From: Phymatolithon calcareum
Taxonomy: Eukaryota; Rhodophyta; Florideophyceae; Hapalidiales
Length of the DNA stretch: 64,000 bases
Direction: 5' to 3'
Assembly (NCBI GenBank): GCA_977006965.1
Contig: OZ345365.1
Coordinates: 2,728,001-2,792,000, forward strand
Made by a program: the position numbers and the translations under genes. The notes beneath the pieces are model-generated. The model saw only the letters and a program-made list of their open reading frames with translations. It had not been told where the DNA came from and did no database searches. This document shows, piece by piece, positions 10,598 through 21,559 of this stretch; the stretch's first letter is position 1; each line of letters begins with the position of its first letter.

Positions 10598-12807
10598 CTA
10601 TTCCATGTCGTCGTAAAAGACAATAGTGAAGAAGAGTAGCTTGTCTAGAGCATTTTCAGTGATCTCAATCTCCTCTTTGGTCAGTTGATATCTTCCGAGG
10701 TATTCTTCCACATTGCTCATGAGGATTGGTACAGTATCACCGAACTGGTCTGTGAGAAGAGATGTGCTCATTGGGGGGGAACCGACCGAATGCCCACTTT
10801 ACCGCAAATTGGCGGTGCCGTGTTTTCGGGAGTCTGATAATCGCCGGAGTGGACCCGGGCAGATCGTAGAGAATTTTTCTCTTTCTGTTGGACTCCGAGA
10901 CGTCTCCTTCGTCTTTGAAGCGCAAGATCCTCAACGATTTTGCTGAAACTCCCTGTTTGAGGGAAGTCAGTGCCCTCTCGAATAGATCGTACTGTAGCAT
11001 TGCCTGTCTCGACTAGCCCATTGTAGTTCATCCACATCTCTTTCCTCGATTGGGACGGCCAGAAGGCTCCTTTTCTTTGATCTGGCTCGTTCCAGCATTT
11101 TGAGTGCTAGAACAAGTCTCCTGTTTTCGGCGTTGTGAATTCGGCAAAGAAGGCGAAGTCTCACATAGCGGTTTTTTGATATTGGACCGAATACTTGTGC
11201 GAAAAATGTTTTCTCCACTTCTTCGATAGCTGTCTGGACTCTCGGCGTCCATAGCGTCAGGTGCATTGCATACTCCCATCTTGGTTGTATCAACGCCTTG
11301 TATGTCTTCACTGCTTTCACGGGGCTTAGTGCTCGCAACGAGACACCCAGGGACCTCAGTTGATATACCGCGATCTTAGCGCGTCGGATGCGCCCAAGCA
11401 TTTTTGTGTCGGTAGCTCCCTCATTACTGAATGAGATGCCAAGGTATGATACTTCTTTGACCTTTGCCAACGTTTTCCCTGCAAGCTTGAAAATGGGTGA
11501 TCTTGTGTCTTCCTCGAAGTAGCGCCTTCTTGATGCCTTCTAGGATGTCATTGCAGACCGCGAATCGGTGTGAATTGGGCTTCCAGGCCGTATCAGCTCG
11601 ACAGACCTTTGCTATGTGGGCTGTGAACAAACATGGGTGGACTGGGGCTCCCAAAGCGCGATTGATACCTCCTCTCCTGCTCTTGCGTTTCAGTATTCTG
11701 CTTAGTGTGGTCGTGGCTTGACGCGGGGACTGTTCGTCTATATCTTCCACGAACCTGTGGTACTGACAGCTCTTCGCTTTCCGAACTGCGGCCCGCATTT
11801 CGTTTCGGCATTTGAGGTAGGCTGACATGTCGCCTAGATTCTTGGTTCGTATCGCCTTTCGGTACAGTCTGGTTCGTTCTTTTGCCTAATTGTCCAGCGC
11901 TCGCGTCAAGAACGGCTCGAATCGAGGCGCACGCCTCCGCGGATTTCTCCCGGGTTTTGTTAACCGGTGGCGGAACTGTTCGTACCACTTGTCAAGCTCT
12001 TTTTGGTTTCTGCAGGATTTCAGCTTGTCAATCATCTTGTCTCCCCATACTGCCATTTCGACGGAAGCAGTTTTGGCACGCTCTGCGTTCTTTCTCGCCG
12101 TCGCCGATACGAATGACTCGACGTATGCGGGGCAGGTTTTATATGCTCTACCCTCGTTGTAACCGAGATGTGACCAGTTCTTATTCCATCGCACATACCA
12201 TTTCGTGTTTCAACTCTTGATGCGTCCATTGACTTTGTCAAGAACATGTCAATGTTGCTGTTTCCCATAGGTGATCGGAACGTGGCCCCAGTTGCTCTGC
12301 GGATTCGCCAATTGCCGATTGTCGCCCACTGGACAAGATGTCGTCCTCTGGTTCTCGATTTGGAGTCCCGATGTTGATGACGCGCGTTCAGGTCGCCAAT
12401 AAGGATGACTTCCCTCTGCAGTTGGCATGAACTATGTCGAGGCATTGTTCAGTTTCGGATTTTGTTGCAAGTAGGGAGATGTAGGCCACCGCTACATTAA
12501 TTCCTGCAGTCACTGTGATGAGCAGTTGGACGGTGGGTGAGGCGTGTCGGTAGGTGACTTTGGAGGCGATTCCTCTCCTCGTGAGCAGAGCGACTCCGCC
12601 TCTCGGTTTGGATCGCGGGGCACAAGGGCGAGTTGAGGAAGCTTGTTTCTATGGTACCTTGAGGGATTGGCCTGGTTTCTGCCAGGTCTCGGTTATCCCG
12701 AGTATGTGTACTGTATTGTCTTGAGACAGTTGCTCAACTATGCGCGGTAGCTCAGGTGAGCCACCAGCGTTGAAAGTACGAATCTTTAAAGTCTTGCACT
12801 GGGTCAT
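10598..12807 (-). pseudogene. LINE ORF2: AP endonuclease plus RT remnant
   Basis: It starts at ATG 12807 (MTQCKTLKIRTFNAGGSPEL). Endonuclease-family motifs are visible: TFNAGG, the catalytic ITETW, RGGVALLTR, VAVAYIS, GDLNARH, SNIDMF and a weak GHISV in place of SDHxPV. Next comes a basic linker (YLKCRNEMRAAVRKAKSCQY) and then, almost directly, the post-palm region KVKEVSYLGISFSNEGATD and its alpha-helical tail. The palm with the F/YxDD motif is not found, so roughly the catalytic half of the RT is absent; the junction is near 11.60 kb. The C-terminus ends ALDKLLFFTIVFYDDME with the stop at 10598-10600. Several frameshifts are present. An intact version would nick the target and reverse-transcribe the element's RNA. 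Confidence 0.85.
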
Positions 12808-12957
12808 TGTGTAGCGAAGGTGGACGGGGTGGTTTGCGATGCCGTCATGGGGATTTTCGTGTTGTATTTGTTTCGCGTTGCTCGAGAAGTATACTCGATT
12901 GTAGGTGCTTCCGCATCTTGAGACTCGATATCCGGGGCGGTATATGCTTCCTCTCTG

Positions 12958-15043
12958 TTACAGGCCTCGGCGGGCTGAAGGTTTTAGAGCCAGGGCGTTA
13001 TCTTTGATGTCGCCGTTTTCTCTTATCCCTTTGTACAGAGGAAAACAAGGAACATCAAGGGTCAGCTGGACTTCATCGGGATTTACGCTTTCGGATTCCA
13101 TTAACATTAGGACTTCGTCCGCCAGGTTAAAATTCTCTCGGTACCATTTCCTTGTGTGGAATTTGGCCGTTCCTGCATCGCATTTTCGCATTCTCGAGCG
13201 GATGGCGAGTAAGTTTCTCCTTGTCCGGTCCTTCTCGTGATCATTTCTCCGCTTGGACGCCGTGTAGCTGCAAATACTGAACTTTGGATCGTATGAGAGG
13301 CGGCAGCGCGGAGGGTGGCGATAGTGCGCTGGGCAAGCGGCTCGTCCGTTAGTACCTCTAGGATTGCTCCTCCGATGAACGAGAGCCCTAGAATGGCCCT
13401 TCGCGGCAGCACTGCCATGAGACCGTTGTAGAGGCCTTTGAGTTGATCTGGTTCATCTCTGTCCCTAAAAATTCCGCGGAAGTACAAGGGTACCAGCTTT
13501 AGCGAGATGCGCGGTGGACGAACCGTCTTCTTCACCATCCTTTCAAGTCCGAAAATTTTTTCTTGCTCGCGTTTCGGGAACATACGGTACGTGGGCCGAT
13601 GCGAGGCTGCAATTTCGGCATACGTCCTTCGGTTTCCTTGCCTGGACCTTAGAATGACAGCATCTGCGCATGACCCTAAGTTTGGGTCGGGGTGCCTTGC
13701 ATTTCTCGAGTCATTCCCGGCGGGAATTATCGCGGCGGCCAGGACACGAGGCGTGTTTCGGGCGGGTTGAGCAGGTTGGACCATTTTTTCAGCTGGGCTA
13801 AGTGGAGTGGATACTGCAGTGCGTGTTGGAATAAAAGACTGGGCAGGCAGTGTACGCATTTCGGGCCCATTTCGCATGAGCGCGTTGTGTCTCGTTGATG
13901 GCACCATTGAGCTTCCTGCAGGAGCCGGGGTCGGGTTGTCTTGCACTTCCTGGTGGGATACGGTAAGATAGTCGCTGTAAGCGTCCGTTATCTGTTCTGA
14001 CTCTCCCTTACGCATCAGAGTGCGGACTTCGGCTTGCAGGAGGGACACTGTTTGTGTGAGCTGTGCTACTGCGTTTGTCAGTGCTTCCATTTTTGCCCTT
14101 TTTGCGGTCGGCATTTTGATGGCTTGATTTGGCGTATTGCGCTTGCTATTTACGCCGTCTTCGTTTTCTTTTCTCGCTTCCGCCAGCTGGATAGCCAGCC
14201 GCATGACGGGTCCACCGCAGAACGCATTGCAGTTGCGACATTGGGCCCGAATAGCACCACATCGGCTTGGGCCTTGTAGTTTCATCGCGTTCGGAATAAT
14301 ACATTTGGGGCAACTGACTTTCTGTCGAATGGCAATGAATCTTGACTTCCATTCAGAGATGTGGGTCTTTTCTCGGTTTTTAGCTGGCAGGGTCAGGGGA
14401 ATTTTGGGGCTCTATTGTATGTCGCCGTGGGTGTCGCTGGGTGGGGACATTTTCTTCTGTCGTCAGTGTACGTTTGCCGGGAGGTTCGTTATAGGGTATT
14501 TCCTGCTCTTCTTTCGCGCGGGAGAGTGGTCTCCGTCCTCATGGTTTTCATTTCTTCTTCCGGATGTGGAGCTGTTTCTTTGCTTACAATTGGGGTGGTA
14601 TTCGTCCAGTGTTTTTTTGGGGCCGCGGTGGTAGGTTCCGGTGCTGCGTGTGTTTTGAATTTCGTCAAATTATCTTGGTTATCTTCTTTTTGCGTCGCGT
14701 CATTAGTGTCTTCGTTCCTGGTCATCGGTCGATCTTCATTCGTCTCCTTTGCGGGTCCAGCGAGTGATGTGCAGGCAGTTTTGTTCCTTGTGTCAGTTTC
14801 GTTTTCAGCTTTTGCGTGTGTGGGGGGCGACGTAACTGTCTCTGCAGCCATGCGAGCTCGCCTTGCAACCATGGCAGCTGAGGGTTGGACCTTGGGGGCC
14901 TGTGCCCATCGTTTCATATTTCTCGTAATTATGCTTGATTTCATTATATCGTGTCCTGAGGTCGAATTTCGTCTTGGCCGGTTCTTCCGCTGGTAGCTCG
15001 TCCAGGTTCCTCCTTGGTCGTCCTCTGCGTCGTCAGACTCCAT
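12958..15043 (-). pseudogene. LINE ORF1 (zinc-ribbon-like protein)
   Basis: The reading starts at ATG 15043 (MESDDAEDDQGGTWTSYQ), shifts frame between about 14500 and 14400, and shifts again near 13.15 kb before ending at 12958 (LKPSARRGL). The N-terminal part is Lys/Thr/Glu-rich and disordered. At about 14.33-14.24 kb there is a CPKC ... CRNC pair (C-x2-C-x22-C-x2-C) that suggests zinc binding. It is followed by a basic region and a heptad-like stretch (ALTNAVAQLTQTVSLLQAEV) that could form a coiled coil. These are the usual ingredients of a LINE nucleic-acid chaperone, but no named ORF1 family is recognised. It ends 150 bases before the ORF2 start. Confidence 0.75.
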
Positions 15044-15209
15044 TTAGGAGAGAAACCCACGCTCCGGCGCCCGTCGTCCTGCTTATCACAGATCTTGTGG
15101 TTCCGCTGTGTTTCCTTTCTCTTCTGCCGCGCTTTTAGACTCCCAACGTTACTGGACCGATCGGGGTTTTTCCGACCTTTCTCTGTCGTCACTGGTCGGT
15201 GCTGCGTAT

Positions 15210-15620
15210 TACCTGTCCAAACGTCTGTTGGTGAGCAGACCATTGCTGTCTCAATTCCTTTTGTTACGAACAAGTCGATGTTGCTCTTGAAGCGCTTGGT
15301 TCGGAAGCTGAAACCTGTCCAAGCTCGGACATCCCAGTTCTTTGCTATTGCCCAACGGAAGAGATGGTTGCCTCTCCTATTTGAGCGGAGATCCCACCTC
15401 AGGTGACGAGCGTTCCAGTCGCCGCACACAATTGCCTTTCTTCTTGCGTACGTATTGACCATGATAAGGCATTTCTCGGTTTTCGTTCTGGTTACTGCCG
15501 GGGATATGTAGACAGCTCCCACTTTTATCTCCCCCACATGGGCGATAATCATTTGAAATTTTGTCTCTGCGTGTTTAAAGATCAGACGGCTCCCAGAGTG
15601 CTCCCGAAAGATTTTTTTGT
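15210..15620 (-). pseudogene. Second LINE endonuclease fragment, upstream of ORF1
   Basis: It reads IKVGAVYISPAV, AIVCGDWNARHLRWD, FKSNIDLFVTKGI and GNTQHRPVT, which correspond in order to VAVAYIS, LIGDLNARH, SNIDMF and the SDHxPV-like site of the ORF2 endonuclease. The two are clearly related but diverged. Its position 5' of ORF1 is out of order for a LINE. It points to a 5'-truncated older copy, template switching, or nested insertion. The N-terminal catalytic motifs (TFN, ETW) are missing. Confidence 0.8.
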
Positions 15621-16450
15621 GTGCGTCCGAATCTGCATACCAAATTCTCAACTTGCGATCAGGAGAGCGAGAATATCTTCGAGCTGTGGTTGCATACAGA
15701 ATGCCGGTTACACGGTCGTTGTGCACTTCGAGAATATGAGCTGGTAACTCGGACGTCTCCCATTCTCATACAACAACAGATTCGTCCCACGACCCTGAGA
15801 CTATTATTTTTGATCCATTAGCAAATGTCACGCACCTTTAGTCTAGCGAGTGTATTTTCAAACGCTTCAATACATCGCCCGTCATTGCATCTGCAACAAC
15901 AACATCATTATTTTCTGCTCCTGATGCGATAAATCGACCACAAGGAGAGCAATCAACTGCCGAGCAATCACCTCCCAACGGAATCTCCATTTTCTGAGCG
16001 CTGCGAGGTCAGGGAAGAAGGGTGTAACAGGCATCAGGTACGGCGCGGCAGTATGCGTTTGGATGTTGTCCGTGATCATACAGCTGCGCTGTCTGTGTTT
16101 AAAACAAACAAGCAAACACTTGGAACAGAACTGATGGCTTTCCCTCCGGTACTCTTCCCCACGACACGTGTATCGCTTTCAAAATCAACTCAAATTCTCG
16201 AGTGACTCTGAGAGTAATATCTTCTCCGCCGAGAGTCACCAAACGCTCAAAGTCCGATTTGACTGACAAGATATCACTGATTTCAAATCGAACATGGGTA
16301 CATCTTGGATCCAAAAGAAGAACGGGCCAAATTTGCACACACCAAGTGTCTGGCAAGCATCAGACCAATATACTCGTCGTTGGGGACGGACCACCATGGC
16401 CTCGGTGTGAGCGCCAGCAGTGCATGATCAAAAGAATCGCCTCTCTCATC

Positions 16451-17650
16451 CGATAAGGAACCGTTAAACGTGATTGATAGTTTGTTTGTTTTTTGTTCAT
16501 TGCAGATTATTCGAATTACACAAAGTGAACATTCAAGGTCTAGTGTCTATGTGACGAACACACTCAATGGAGGGTCGATTTAAGAACTCAACAAAGTTCG
16601 TAAGAAGAAAACAGAACAGTTTTTGAGCGCCAGATTCTGAAAGGAGACATTTTTTTCTTGGTGGGGAGTAACCTTTTCACAACCCTATAATCGCGTCGTT
16701 CGCCGGTAGGAACGAAAATCTGCTGGTCACTCAGAAACAACACATCTACCATGTGTCGAGAAAAAGACCCGCGCCGAATGGTCGGTGCAGTCCAACACAC
16801 CACAGCAGCATCAGTGAAAATTTCGGCACAGTGCTACCGACTATACGGAGCGTATTCTAAGTCTAAAAAGGTGAGCGGCACGGTTCAAGAGGTGCACGTT
16901 GATGAAATCAAGTGCCGCTCAAGCAGAACACTTTAAGTGAAATAGATTCTTGTTCAGAAACCAATCGAAAAGAGTGGGATTAAGAATATCAAGATTGTTA
17001 ACGTCAAGGCAGGGAAGGCTGATTAAGGCGCTCGTTCTTCTTGAATGGCTGTATCGAATCCCAGCAGGAAAAACTCTGTACCTCGAACGCCGGCTTACAG
17101 TACTCGCGGTGGAACATCTCCTTCGCCAAACACCGAGGTTTGCGCTCAATATCAACCACAGTCTCGACAGAAGGCAATGCAAACCTTCCATACAACCAAA
17201 AAAAGCTCTGAAATCCCTCTTACGGGTTTCCTCGCCTACACCCTGCATTGCTCTTGGGACCCATATTCGCAAAAGGAGCTTGATGTCACTGCGGCAGACC
17301 GTGAGCAAAGTATTTTTGCTCATGGGATGCCATGGTTCGAGCACAAAGTTCTGTGTCCAATCGGGGAGGGATTCCCTGTAAATTCTGGAACGTTCACACT
17401 CTAAACAGAGATGAAATATCCGAGAACCGTGGCACCGGGCTCAACACACCTTACCATTCCTTCATGACGATGTTTCTCCAAGTGCACCGGCGAGCAATTA
17501 TTGCTTTGGCATCTGATAAGCTGAAACGAATAGGAAGAACGGAGGCTTAGATTTTCAGAATACTCTTCCTCAATAGTTGGGCACAGAGAGAGTTTTTTGG
17601 AAGCCTGTGCGCATGTGCAGGAAATCTAACTGGTCTTTTAATGGAAAGGG
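16451..17650. other. Probable upstream remnant of the WD40 gene; no intact gene
   Basis: Fragmentary minus-strand ORFs (16588-16803, 16919-17344) carry coding-looking stretches but no motif I can name. They could be the N-terminal part of the decayed WD40 protein. Confidence 0.35.
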
Positions 17651-17671
17651 GAACAAATTGGGTGAGAGGCG

Positions 17672-17863
17672 TTGAAATTCAGCTCTGACAGGCGACAAGT
17701 GATCCTCGGCTCATTCGACAAATGTGCTCGGCTCTGGATCACAGAGGCGTTAAATCAGATTGCAGATCCACTGCAGCACACAGACGAAGTGAAATGTGTT
17801 TCCTTCAACTTGGACTGTCTCTTTATCTTCACGGGATCTAAGGATAAGACTGATCTCTTATGA
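17672..17863 (+). pseudogene. WD40 blade fragment
   Basis: One and a half WD40-like repeats are readable on the plus strand: FSSDRRQVILGSFDKCARLW, then HTDEVKCVSFNLDCLFIFTG and SKDK. The frame stops at 17863. It is opposite in orientation to the WD40 pseudogene at 9.6-16.4 kb, so it is a separate or inverted piece. It is too short to be a functional propeller. Confidence 0.7.
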
Positions 17864-18094
17864 GATGCGAAATCAGAAGTTCAGATTGGAGACATTCTAA
17901 AAGACCACACGGCACCAGCTTGGGTGCATCGGAGAGAGAGCTGATGGAAAACTTGCTCATTATAGAATAGAATGTAAGATATTTAGGCTTCGAACAGATA
18001 TGCTAGCGCCGTTAGGGGAGTAGGAAAGTGTACGAATTGATATATGAATAGGGATATGATATCGCCAATGTTAACGATTGTCAATACTTCCGTG

Positions 18095-18305
18095 CATGTT
18101 CACACTAATCACTCACACCGTGAATGTTCACATTTTCCAGTATCAGTGTGAGTGTCCACAATATCTTGTTCGACTGTGAATGTTCACTCTTTTCACTACG
18201 GGTTTGAAGGTTCACATTACGCAGTTGGGCCATATATATTTGCACTTTTAAGTGCGGGCGTGAAAGCTCACAATATTTAGCTCGACTGTGAATGTCCACA
18301 ATATC
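18095..18305. repeat. Degenerate array of a GTGAATGTTCAC-like motif
   Basis: At least seven irregular copies occur in about 210 bp: GTGAATGTTCACATT, GTGAGTGTCCACAAT, GTGAATGTTCACTCT, TTGAAGGTTCACATT, GTGAAAGCTCACAAT and GTGAATGTCCACAAT. Spacing is about 25-57 bp, often with ATATCTTG or CGACT between. Each core is nearly palindromic. It looks like an array of binding sites or a decayed satellite; no coding potential is seen. Confidence 0.7.
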
Positions 18306-19800
18306 TTGACGGGCTTTGAATAGCCTGTCAGGGGAAAAAGTGCAAGTCTATTGAGCACGGGAGTCGTTTCTGCCACTATATTGCTTTTAGTGCATGATTC
18401 GGTCACTTTCAGACATCTTTCCGAACGTTTGCCTGCAATGAGCTTATCTGGGCAATGGTTGGGGAGATATTAGGTCCTCCTGAGCTGAAAATGCTGGAAC
18501 GAGCTCTTCCCTGACCTGTATAGTGCGTATCACCATTCGAATTGTGATAGAAAGAGGTGACCTTACGTTTTACGACAAGAATAACTCGTAAATTATCCAG
18601 AGCTGCAGTAGTCGTGCAGCGGGGCGCATACGTCAGAATGAGGAGTCGAGACCGTGAGACCGAGAGTAGAGGACAGAAGCGAAGATAAGCAAACAGTTAA
18701 TATGTTAAAACTGCACAACCGCATTGACATGCGCGCACGCCGGATACGTATCTGCAATTCATACACTCTATCAGTATTTGCATCGAAGTACTCGGCACCA
18801 TAGATTTCGCGCCGATGTGCGCGGTGCGGTACGAACACTTTCGTGATGCAAGTCGCGAGTACGCGGCCGCACTAAGTCTCTTCGCGGATGCGTAGCCGTG
18901 ACGATGCTCGCCGTGCGATGCGCACATGCGCGTGGTGGACGTCGCGAATACGTAGCCGCGCCGACATGCGCAGTGCGTTACGAAAGTGCGTTTGGCGGGA
19001 GCTGACGATAAACCACTCCGTTACGCTTGATGGGATACTCATATGAGCTTTGTAGGTGTTCAGGACTTCACTAATACGAAAGGTTTGCGAAAATGTTCCC
19101 AGGCTTGTCATAAATGTGTGCTGAGTGACTTATATTCCTGAGTTACTCTCAGAATGCACTCTCATGTGTCATTTCTTTACTGGTGACGAAATAGAAGGAA
19201 CGCTATATGGGACTTGAGTATTTGGCCCTGCTTCCGTATCTTTCGCATTATCTGCCTAAATGTCAGTCCAGTTCTTTCTCTCGCCATTCGCATGGCGATA
19301 CATAATTTAGCTACACTACGAGCTCTTGCAAGCATGTGCAGCTTCAGAGGACCTAAAACGCTTCCCAGCCAATGCCAGATAAGCCTATTGCAGGCAAATG
19401 CTCGGAAAGCTGTCTGAATTTGACCCAATTAGGAACTGGAAGCGCAGTAGTCCCAAAAATGCCTTCCCAAGTGACCCATAGTAAACTATTAGCCCATGTT
19501 CGCGACGCGATCCGTCGTGCGATGCATACTCGTGCGTGGTGCGCGTCGCGAGTAGGCAGTACTCCTTTGCGCAATGCAAATCGCCGCCGGTTTGCAAAAA
19601 TGTTTGCAGGTTTGACTTCGTTGTCGGGAGGTGTCAGTATTGGAGCACTGTAATATATTTTCTCTTGGTAATGTTCCGTTCCTATATTATTCTCATATGG
19701 CACTTACATGTGTCATGTAATCATGATATGGAGAACATTTTCAAACTTGTTCAGAATTCAGTGCCTTACAACTAGTGGCTCTTCACGTACATTAACGACT
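18306..19800. other. Non-coding stretch with CpG-rich alternating tracts
   Basis: No gene is supported. Around 18.70-18.99 kb and 19.49-19.60 kb the sequence is packed with short variants of GCGCACATGCGCG, CGTCGCGAATACG and GTGCGATGCATAC, alternating purine and pyrimidine. The two patches resemble each other. Confidence 0.5.
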
Positions 19801-19803
19801 ATA

Positions 19804-20297
19804 CAGGGGGGGGGTCGCTATATAGTGCCACATAGAACCAGACTAAAAAATGGGCACTATTTTGGTTCCGCACTACATGAAATTTGAGGGACCGTTTCGC
19901 ACTACTGTAAGCGTGTGTGCCGTGACCCCCAACAAAGTCATTTTCCTCAGGAGCAAGGATGAGTTGATGACCATCATTTTTGAGCTTCGTGACAAATCGA
20001 CGAAAAACCTTGAACTTGTGGATAATTGCAGAGTCGGTAGCGTCTGTGTTCAGCATGCGAAGTGCTTCAAGCTTTTTTTGAAGCGTCAGCCCCGTTCTCT
20101 TCTGCCCTGGATGCCACATCACTGTCGGCGGAGTGAAGATGGTGAGCTGAGGAGACGAAGAGGAGAATTGCGGCCAGGAATGCCCTGTAAGCAGCCACAA
20201 CCTGTGTCTTTGATATGATAATCGTGCCAGCCTAAAATGGGTGGCACTAAGTAGAGGGTGGCACTATTTATCCCGGCACTATATAGCGAACCCTCTG
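19804..20297 (-). mobile_element. 494-bp pogo/Tigger-like element between TA dinucleotides
   Basis: The ends are inverted: CAGGGGGGGGTCGCTATATA at the left and, reversed, CAGAGGGTTCGCTATATAGT at the right. TA lies on both outer sides (19802-19803, 20298-20299), as expected for Tc1/mariner-class insertion. The interior encodes a helix-turn-helix of the CENP-B/psq type on the minus strand but no DDE domain, so this is an internally deleted, non-autonomous derivative. Confidence 0.85.
19805..20134 (-). pseudogene. CENP-B/psq-type HTH, truncated Tigger transposase
   Basis: It reads KRTGLTLQKKLEALRMLNTD, then ATDSAIIHKFKVFRRFVTKL. This matches the N-terminal DNA-binding helix-turn-helix of pogo/Tigger transposases (pattern LTLEEKLEIL...IARKFGVSRSTVSKI from family knowledge). 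The frame is open through the element but runs into the inverted repeat without a second DNA-binding domain or any DDE catalytic region. It could only bind DNA. The start is uncertain; the open frame extends to 20200. Confidence 0.75.
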
Positions 20298-20847
20298 TAC
20301 CACCATTGTTGCAATACTTCAATTTCAGATTGTAATGTTGTAATTTCAGGGTGGTTGCGATTCGTGAACGGAATCGAGAGGAATTGGGCAACTGCGATAT
20401 TGAGTATTTCCTCCCAGTATGTTGTCAATTCCTCGATATGAAAAAGTGGTTGTGTGGTAGGAAGTACGACGTGTACGTGCGGTAGCGAGCGCCAGTATCG
20501 GAAGGCTGTGTTGAAGTGGGGAGAGCGCACGCGCGGATGGCAAAACGAAAGGGTAGGAAATACCCCCCAGACAGTTTTCCTCAATCTCCTGCCTGGGCTC
20601 CTTCTTTTACTGCTAGGAAAATCCGGGAGATTACAAAGGGAGATGTGGAAGAATGCGATTGGCCATATAGTGACCAATGGCGAATAGGAAGATGCGGTGC
20701 TACACGTGTAGGCATTATGATGCCACAGGTTGCTTATTAATTTGTTTTTCTTCGGCTGAGAGTGCAATTTGTGAAATAGTACACTGTGTCTCATACATGG
20801 CCGCGGGTCACGCACCCAGTGGCTTGACTCCACCTAGAATCAAACAG

Positions 20848-20866
20848 CACTGGGGGAGCACAGCGC
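20848..20866 (+). repeat. CACTG-type left terminal inverted repeat
   Basis: CACTGGGGGAGCACAGCGC. The first 14 bases recur, inverted, at 41131-41144 next to a hairpin, and in weaker form at about 46011-46026. This shows a terminus family. GCCGT is repeated just inside (20864-20920). Confidence 0.7.
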
Positions 20867-21559
20867 CGTAGAGCGCCGTGTATTACAGGGCTCGTGCCGT
20901 GTCGGGAGAGGGTTGCGGCCCGTGTCACTCGGACACTGCTATCAGTGTCGTAGGAAAGCTGAAGAAGTTAACGGAGAGCGACTCGCTTTCTATCGACGTC
21001 CAGTCCTTGTCTCGTTTGATGATATGAGCCTTTCCTGTGGATAAATAGTCGTTGACGATAGGACTCAGCCGAAACTTCCTATATGATATGTTATGGACGC
21101 GGAGCATGACCGGTATAGACAAGGGGAGCAGAAATTCTGATCATCCCACGCTTGCACCAAGGTCGTTTTTCCCGTACCCAGGAAATAACGCAGATGTACT
21201 GGCGTCCCAGAAGTGGTGTACGTGGGATCGTGCATGGGTGACCATAAGCTCTATCCGGGGGATAGGTCTAGGCTGCAACCGACTGAGGCTGAGCGTTCTC
21301 ATGGATTATGTGAAATTAGGAAGACCAGTGTTCAAAGATTTAACGATTCTAGAAAAATTATCGCCAGTAGCTAGCCTGCGAAGCATCAGAGAAACTGCCA
21401 GTACACTAGTGAATGGTGAAAACCACGATAGATACTGATTTTGAAATAGAACAGCACTGCCAAGCTGGAAACGAACTCTGGAGGAGAAGAAGGAGACAAT
21501 TTCTATAAAGGCCAATCTGAACATACTCCAGAAGATCTCATGTAGTCGGGAGCAGCTTG

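Larger units (their letters stand above)
10374..15620 (-). mobile_element. Composite non-LTR (LINE) retrotransposon, defective
   Basis: On the minus strand the order is: a stray endonuclease fragment (15.62-15.21 kb), ORF1 (from 15043), ORF2 with AP-endonuclease and RT C-terminal parts (12807-10598), a ~220-bp 3' UTR and an A-rich tail ending near 10374 (TTCAAAAAAACCCAAAAAA read on the minus strand). There are no long terminal repeats. It interrupts a WD40 gene: LRIWYAD precedes the 5' junction and NITSVAC follows the 3' tail. Frameshifts in both ORFs and loss of the RT core make it non-autonomous. Its 3' end is scattered as truncated copies elsewhere in the window. Confidence 0.9.
9640..16450 (-). 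pseudogene. WD40-repeat gene, decayed and split by a LINE
   Basis: WD40 blades are readable on the minus strand on both sides of a retrotransposon. Upstream (15.74-16.0 kb) are DCSPCGRFIASGAENNDVVV and RCVTFANGSKIIVSGSWDES, each followed by an in-frame stop or shift, then DRKLRIWYAD near 15.63 kb. Downstream (10.4-10.0 kb) are ITSVACSASDQLLATVS, CVTFNPTVQQIASGSLDN and FTPDGERIISGSQDGNIRIY. A further remnant near 9.7 kb reads SESNDGQHVVS, stop, DAVGAVIV. Upstream sequence to about 16.45 kb reads as coding in alternating frames (LALTPRPWWSVPNDEYIGLM). Such beta-propellers are interaction scaffolds; the specific role is unknown. Multiple stops and the 5.2-kb insertion make it a pseudogene. Confidence 0.85.

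Noticed and set aside
14361-14996. 211-codon hydrophobic plus-strand ORF that looks like a membrane protein
   Set aside because: It is the antisense of the Lys/Thr-rich LINE ORF1; apparent membrane segments arise from reversed Lys/Thr/Asn codons.
16202-16456. Plus-strand 84-codon ORF
   Set aside because: Antisense to coding-looking minus-strand sequence continuous with the WD40 pseudogene.
18095-18305. CRISPR-like array
   Set aside because: Motif copies are short, degenerate and irregularly spaced in eukaryotic DNA, with no cas genes; it is not a CRISPR array.
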